DNA of 64,000 nt from a virus. The DNA is taken from positions 1-64,000 of IMG/VR virus record IMGVR_UViG_3300010399_000034; one strand, written 5' to 3'. The position numbers and the translations under genes were made by a program. The notes under the pieces were generated by a model that did not search any database, was not told the DNA's origin, and was given only the letters and a program-made list of their open reading frames with translations. Positions 59,677 to 64,000 of this stretch are shown piece by piece; position 1 is the stretch's first letter; each line of letters starts with the position of its first letter.

Positions 59677-62526
59677 TCACACCGAATACCAGTCATCGCC
59701 GATCTTGGCGACGGCAGGAAATGGCATCGCATCTGCCCCAGGAACCAATGTTAGCTTCTGCGACATACAACGCTCGAGGAGCGCCGCGACCTTGTCGGCT
59801 TTGTGCTCGTCGCATTCAACGTAGATCGCGTCGTGGACCTGCGCGATGATGATCGCAGTCGGGTCGACGCTCGGAAGTTGATGCGCAAGTTCGAGCATCG
59901 AGAGGTTCATCATCGATGCGACCGTTGAGTTCTTGCTGATGATTCCTGCACTGTCGTAGCGGTGGAGGTCGTGCTGGACAGCAAGCGTGTACAAGTCTGC
60001 GCTTTCCTCGAGCTGACACACTGCCGCAACGGTCCCGGTCGAATAGAGCTCAGCGTCGCGCCAGTCACCAGCAGCCTCCGTCATACGCTGAAGCGTGTGC
60101 GGGTTCGTTGTACCGCCGTGCGCCAACCGAGACCAAAGCACGTACATGCTCCGCTCCGTGGCGTACGAGAACGGGTTTCGTGGGTAGGTTTCAAGAAACC
60201 GATCACGCGCGGCACGACCAAGACGATCATCACGACTGAAACGTTGTCGATCCGTTGGATCGCCGTAAGCGAGCTGGCTCCGCAGCAGGGAGCCAGCGAA
60301 GTTCAGCCGCCACGCCATGTGTCCATCGCGATCGGAGACATACGGTCCGTCGATACGCGAGGTCACGCCGCAACTTCGTGCGAGCAGTTGCAGGTCACGA
60401 AGCAGCTCTAGGTTCGGCGTGTTGGAAGACGGCTGCCCCATAGACAGCGTTCCGTCAGCGTCCATGTAGCCGAGAAGGAACGCTTTTCGCGCCGACAAGC
60501 AAGCACGCCAGATCGAATCTGGTACGCGTTTCGTCTTGGCACGCCAAGTCGGGTCAACCCCCCAGGAGGGGAGAAGCTGTCGAAGGCGACTATCTGCGGC
60601 CACGCTGATTGCCGTCAATGGTCCGTGAACCTGGGCCTTCCAGAGGCCGCCGTATTGTATCGCCCAGCGTGTAAAGGACGCAGCGTACTCGTCATGCGCG
60701 AAGCGTTTTACACGTGTACCGAAGCACCACACAAGTTGGTCTGTGGAGCCGGTTCGTTGCGACCACGACCCGTTTCCGATCCAATACCCGAGCCAGTACG
60801 CGTCGGCGTCATTGAAAGGGGCACCGAACTCCTGCGCTGAGGCAAGCGGCTGCGCAATACGGTCGCCTTCACGTAACTCTCCAACAGCGCGCCATTCGAA
60901 CTCGATTCCGTCGTCACGAAGCACGCGAAGATAGTGTTCTTCGTTCGTCTGAAGTACATGCCCGTTGGTGAGCTTCGTCTCCCATAGTTGCTCAGTCCGC
61001 TTTCCAAGCGTCATCGATGGAGCCCATTGATTTGGCGCGCCGAGCGACGCGGAGCACGTCGCATGTTCCACCGGGAGATAGCCTTCTGTTGTAAGAACGC
61101 GCGTCCCGCCTCGAACGCACTGCATCTTGTAGTTGTATACAACTGTCGCATCGATCAAGAGAAGCGGGAACTCGCGACGACGACCGATGAGCGCGTCGGT
61201 GACACGGCCAGTTCGCTTGGCTTCAGTGAGCTCGCGCTCGCGCCACGGCCGCACCGACGGGAACGCTTTGAAGATCGCGGCGAGGATCGTCTCGACCGTC
61301 GCGATGTCGATCGGCATGCCCTCGTAGCCGCCGTCGTAGATGGAGTTGAGGATCGTCTCCGACCCAGCGCCGTAGAAGCTGCCGTAGATGACGCGCTTCT
61401 CGAGATCGCGCAGCGCTGACCGCGTCTTGTCGTCGGCCTTGAGGTAGCCGTCCTTGAACGCGATCGCGCTCACGTACGCGTGTGGGTCGCAGTCGGGCTC
61501 GTACTTGCGCGCTTCGTCAGCGTTGACGCAGAGCGAGATGAGCTTCTCGTCGCCGCAGAGCGCACCGAGCACGCGAAGCTCAGCCTGTCCGAGGTCGGCG
61601 CCGACGATCTTGCGGCCCGGCGGCGCGACGATGCACTCGCGGATGCCGGGCACCTCGAGCGTGATCTTCCCTGGCTTCGCCTTCGCGAGGAAGATCTCGT
61701 CGCCAGGAAAGAGCGGAAGCTGCCATGGACCGCCGTGCGGTCGGCCCTTGCTGTCGAGTGCCTCGAAGATCGCAAGCATGAGAAGGATGCGCTTCCCCCA
61801 GTTCATTAGGTTCGGCTCGCTGCTCCATCTCCCGGTCCTCGCACCGAGCGGCTTCCAACGCACGCGGATGCGCCAGTCCTGCGAGACCGGCATCCCCTCG
61901 ATGTACGTCGACTTGATCTTCTCCCAGCGACGATAGTCAAGGAGCAGATCGACGAACGGATGACCCTTGTAAGAGAGCAACGACGATTTATCTGTCGATG
62001 GCTGCCCTTGTGGATGCGTCTTGCTCGGGTCGGTGTACTTCATCGGAAGCAGCCGACACGGCCCGTTCTTGTCGTAGAGCGCCCACGCGAGCTGCGGAGG
62101 ACTCGTAGGGCTAAAGTCTGGCCGACCCGTGAATGCACGCAGGAGCTCGACCGAACGCGCCATGTAGAAATCAGAACGCTGCGACCAGCGGATCCACCGT
62201 TCTCGACTCACTGGCAAGCCGGCGCGCTCGACGTCCTTCGCGACGTGGAACATCCCGACGTCGAGGTCATGGACGAAGCGTGCGTTCTCTGCTTCGAGCT
62301 CGGTGAGCTGCGAGAGCATGGAGAGCGTCGTATTGTAAACGTCGCGACCGTTGTAAGCGAAGAGCTGCTCGTTCGACTCCCAGACCTGCTGCCCGCCCTT
62401 CTCCTTCGGCGGCTTCCACGGCGGCGTGTCGGTGTAGCAGCCGGCGATGTGTTGCAAGCGATGAGGCTCGTCGGGATGAACGGCGTTGTGCGCGATCTCG
62501 GTGTCGTAGACGTAGCCGCGAGTCAT
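59677..62526 (-). CDS. polA: Family A DNA polymerase, C-terminal part, with intein
   Basis: 949 residues from ATG 62526 (ATGA overlap with the preceding gene), 552 after removal of the intein. YNGRD near 70 is the Exo III motif of the 3'-5' exonuclease whose first half is in the upstream gene. IVGADLGQAELRVLG is motif A, RDLEKRVIYGSFYG the O-helix with Tyr at the position where E. coli Pol I has Phe, as in T7 polymerase, and QVHDAIYVECD motif C, with Ala replacing the usual Glu after HD. It copies the genome in concert with the UDG-Exo protein. Clearly an SPO1-type replicase. Confidence 0.85.
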   Translation of the reverse strand: MTRGYVYDTEIAHNAVHPDEPHRLQHIAGCYTDTPPWKPPKEKGGQQVWESNEQLFAYNGRDVYNTTLSMLSQLTELEAENARFVHDLDVGMFHVAKDVERAGLPVSRERWIRWSQRSDFYMARSVELLRAFTGRPDFSPTSPPQLAWALYDKNGPCRLLPMKYTDPSKTHPQGQPSTDKSSLLSYKGHPFVDLLLDYRRWEKIKSTYIEGMPVSQDWRIRVRWKPLGARTGRWSSEPNLMNWGKRILLMLAIFEALDSKGRPHGGPWQLPLFPGDEIFLAKAKPGKITLEVPGIRECIVAPPGRKIVGADLGQAELRVLGALCGDEKLISLCVNADEARKYEPDCDPHAYVSAIAFKDGYLKADDKTRSALRDLEKRVIYGSFYGAGSETILNSIYDGGYEGMPIDIATVETILAAIFKAFPSVRPWRERELTEAKRTGRVTDALIGRRREFPLLLIDATVVYNYKMQCVRGGTRVLTTEGYLPVEHATCSASLGAPNQWAPSMTLGKRTEQLWETKLTNGHVLQTNEEHYLRVLRDDGIEFEWRAVGELREGDRIAQPLASAQEFGAPFNDADAYWLGYWIGNGSWSQRTGSTDQLVWCFGTRVKRFAHDEYAASFTRWAIQYGGLWKAQVHGPLTAISVAADSRLRQLLPSWGVDPTWRAKTKRVPDSIWRACLSARKAFLLGYMDADGTLSMGQPSSNTPNLELLRDLQLLARSCGVTSRIDGPYVSDRDGHMAWRLNFAGSLLRSQLAYGDPTDRQRFSRDDRLGRAARDRFLETYPRNPFSYATERSMYVLWSRLAHGGTTNPHTLQRMTEAAGDWRDAELYSTGTVAAVCQLEESADLYTLAVQHDLHRYDSAGIISKNSTVASMMNLSMLELAHQLPSVDPTAIIIAQVHDAIYVECDEHKADKVAALLERCMSQKLTLVPGADAMPFPAVAKIGDDWYSV
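59929..61119 (-). other. Intein with LAGLIDADG homing endonuclease in polA
   Basis: 397 residues from Cys 470 to Asn 866 of the protein. It starts CVRGGTRVLTTEGYLPVEH (splicing block A), and contains LGYWIGNGS and LLGYMDADGTL, the two LAGLIDADG helices. It ends GIISKN followed by Ser, so the penultimate residue is Lys where most inteins have His. The insertion splits YKMQ from STVASMMNLSML, in the helix with the conserved Gln of Pol I, right at the active site, where loss of the intein is costly. Confidence 0.8.
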
Positions 62527-63983
62527 GCGACACCCCACACGCTCTGTATGACCTGCGTGTCGTAAATCCCGTTTTGAAAACACTTCTTGAAGCGCTCGTC
62601 TTGCAACCAGCGAACGACTGTCTCGAGCAGCGGATCACCGCGCTTCATCCCGATCGTGTTGAGAACGACGGCCGCTTCGCGTTGCGTCCAGTCGACTGTC
62701 GGTCGTCCCTTGTGCAGCCCGATGCAACGAATCTCCGTGACGGTCCACGGATCCTTCGAGTCGGTCTCGATGTCGACCGACGTGAAGAGTGGCGGCGTTT
62801 CATCGCCGAAGAGGTAGCGTTCCAGAAACTCGAGTGAAGCCTTGTAAGCTTCGGTCTTGACCAACGGCGCCTGATACTCCTGACCCGTACGAGCGAGCTC
62901 CGCCTCGAGCCCACACTCCATGTGATCGGGAAGAACGATGTACTGGTACTCCCACTTCGCATCTTCGGTCAGGAGCCGTTGCGCCTTGCGCAGATGTGCG
63001 AGCGACGCGTTGATCATGAACTGCCCGGCGGCCGTCTTCTTCTCCTTGCCGTCTGGCTGCCGTAGAAGGAACGCTGGGTGGTACGTCGGGATCACGTACG
63101 CGCACGGGAGATCCACGCGCGCGAACTCGTCCATCTTCGCGTAGTCGGGCGCGTGCCGACCACGATAGAGCGCGCCTGCTGACGCCATCAGCTTGTGCTG
63201 CGTCTTCCAGAGCTGAAGCTCGACCTGCTGTGTCTTGCGCCCAGCACACGTCGGACAGCGCTTCTTGCGCTTCTCGATCGTAACGGTGTCGTATCGGTGA
63301 CTCCATGCCGGAGCCATTGTCCCGCCGCCCTCGATACGGTCTTCATTCAACGCGCGATCGCTCACGAGGCCAGCGCAGACAAAGTCAGACAGGCCAGCCG
63401 CGCGAGCAGAGACCTGCTGTCCGCACCACGCGTCCCAACCCGGCGGAAGAAGCTGTTCGCTCTTACACTGCGCGCACTTCCACCACGCGAGCGTCATCTC
63501 GCCATTGCACTGCGGGCAGTTGAGGGGCTTGCCGGCAGAGTCCTTGAAGAGCGGAACGCGCGCCGTCTTGGCGACGAAGCGTCCGGTAAGCGCGGAGAGC
63601 GCGCCAGCTCCGAGCGCGACGATGACGCGCGGCTGAAGCATCTCGATCTCGGCGAGAAGGCGAGGACGACACTTCGGGATCGCCGCTTCGACTTGGTCGT
63701 CCTTCGTACCATGCTCAGGGAGGCAAAGCTCAGCGTTGGAAACGTAACAATGTCGTCGCTCTATACCAACCATCGAAAGGAGCTTGTCGAGCAGACTGCC
63801 GGAGCGGCCAACGAAGGGCACTTTGAGTTGTGCCTCCTGGAGACCTGGTCCTTCGCCGACGAGCATCAGCCCGTTGAACTCGTCAGGGCGCTGCGAAAGG
63901 CAGATCGTACGATCGCGCCGACCGACGAGCGGACAGCCCGCACAATCAGCGATCCGATGGTCGTACACGTACTGATACGCCAT
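62523..63983 (-). CDS. Family 4 uracil-DNA glycosylase fused to the first half of a 3'-5' exonuclease
   Basis: 486 residues. UDG part: VGEGPGLQEAQLKVPFVGRSGSLLDKLL (42-69) and TYHPAFLLR are the active-site motifs of Fe-S uracil glycosylases; Cys 14, 17, 87 and 105 fit the cluster ligands. Two zinc-ribbon-like insertions follow. From about 402, DIETDSKDP (Exo I) and FQNGIYDTQVI (Exo II) start a Pol I-type proofreading domain, which ends abruptly at residue 486; the third exo motif is in the next gene. UDG fused to Pol is known from phage SPO1. Confidence 0.85.
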   Translation of the reverse strand: MAYQYVYDHRIADCAGCPLVGRRDRTICLSQRPDEFNGLMLVGEGPGLQEAQLKVPFVGRSGSLLDKLLSMVGIERRHCYVSNAELCLPEHGTKDDQVEAAIPKCRPRLLAEIEMLQPRVIVALGAGALSALTGRFVAKTARVPLFKDSAGKPLNCPQCNGEMTLAWWKCAQCKSEQLLPPGWDAWCGQQVSARAAGLSDFVCAGLVSDRALNEDRIEGGGTMAPAWSHRYDTVTIEKRKKRCPTCAGRKTQQVELQLWKTQHKLMASAGALYRGRHAPDYAKMDEFARVDLPCAYVIPTYHPAFLLRQPDGKEKKTAAGQFMINASLAHLRKAQRLLTEDAKWEYQYIVLPDHMECGLEAELARTGQEYQAPLVKTEAYKASLEFLERYLFGDETPPLFTSVDIETDSKDPWTVTEIRCIGLHKGRPTVDWTQREAAVVLNTIGMKRGDPLLETVVRWLQDERFKKCFQNGIYDTQVIQSVWGVA

Positions 63984-64000
63984 CCGCCGCAGCGGAACGA

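Noticed and set aside
1-64000. CRISPR array, insertion sequences or transposase genes
   Set aside because: No regularly spaced direct repeats and no transposase-like protein were seen; the only dispersed repeats are short (under 25 bases) or are the RNA elements.

Overview
The window looks like part of a large double-stranded DNA virus (or an integrated or plasmid-like provirus) of a GC-rich bacterium. Genes are short and tightly packed, joined by ATGA, GTGA or TGATG overlaps, and include an SPO1-type uracil-DNA glycosylase/DNA polymerase, a tyrosine recombinase, ParB, MazG-like and DUF3310 proteins, peptidoglycan hydrolases and many small zinc-ribbon proteins. I see no terminase, portal, tail tube, tape measure or baseplate gene, no packaging ATPase, no rRNA, no convincing tRNA and no CRISPR array. 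A Myxococcota host is only an inference, from the GC content and from lipoproteins with Asp-Ala-Gly linkers.

1-18.7 kb (+ strand) is a virion-type block: about fifteen small proteins with one or two membrane segments (many anchored by a C-terminal helix and a short basic tail), five small very basic proteins that could condense DNA, three tandem paralogues of about 235 residues that look like capsid proteins followed by a strong terminator, two larger related proteins each built from two repeats, a right-handed beta-helix protein and a regulator-like protein. Several of the membrane proteins carry an L/M/V/F-R-G-L-G motif resembling adenovirus-type maturation protease sites. Together this suggests a tailless, membrane-containing virion rather than a tailed phage; that is a hypothesis.

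18.7-31.1 kb (+) is a glycan and methylation cassette: a glycosyltransferase-glycosyltransferase-cupin fusion, a UDP-sugar dehydrogenase and a UDP-GlcNAc 2-epimerase (together able to make a UDP-ManNAcA-type sugar), another glycosyltransferase, four SAM methyltransferases and a radical SAM enzyme. It ends with small proteins, two of which share an N-terminal motif with the capsid-like proteins.

31.1-42.2 kb (-) and 42.5-47.9 kb (+) are divergent operons of small early or regulatory-type genes (ParB, recombinase, zinc ribbons, acidic proteins, proteins of families common in phages, an M23 peptidase). They fire from a 273-bp control region packed with inverted repeats. Five gene junctions here carry copies of one structured RNA element that runs from the upstream stop codon to the next ribosome binding site.

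47.9-64 kb (-) holds a TIM-barrel protein, an SGNH hydrolase and a wall-hydrolase-like protein with C-terminal membrane anchors, a di-haem cytochrome c peroxidase-like lipoprotein, a macro-domain protein, more virion-type membrane proteins, an SspB-like adaptor beside a ribbon-helix-helix protein, nucleotide metabolism proteins, and the replication polymerase, which is split inside its exonuclease domain and interrupted by a homing-endonuclease intein.
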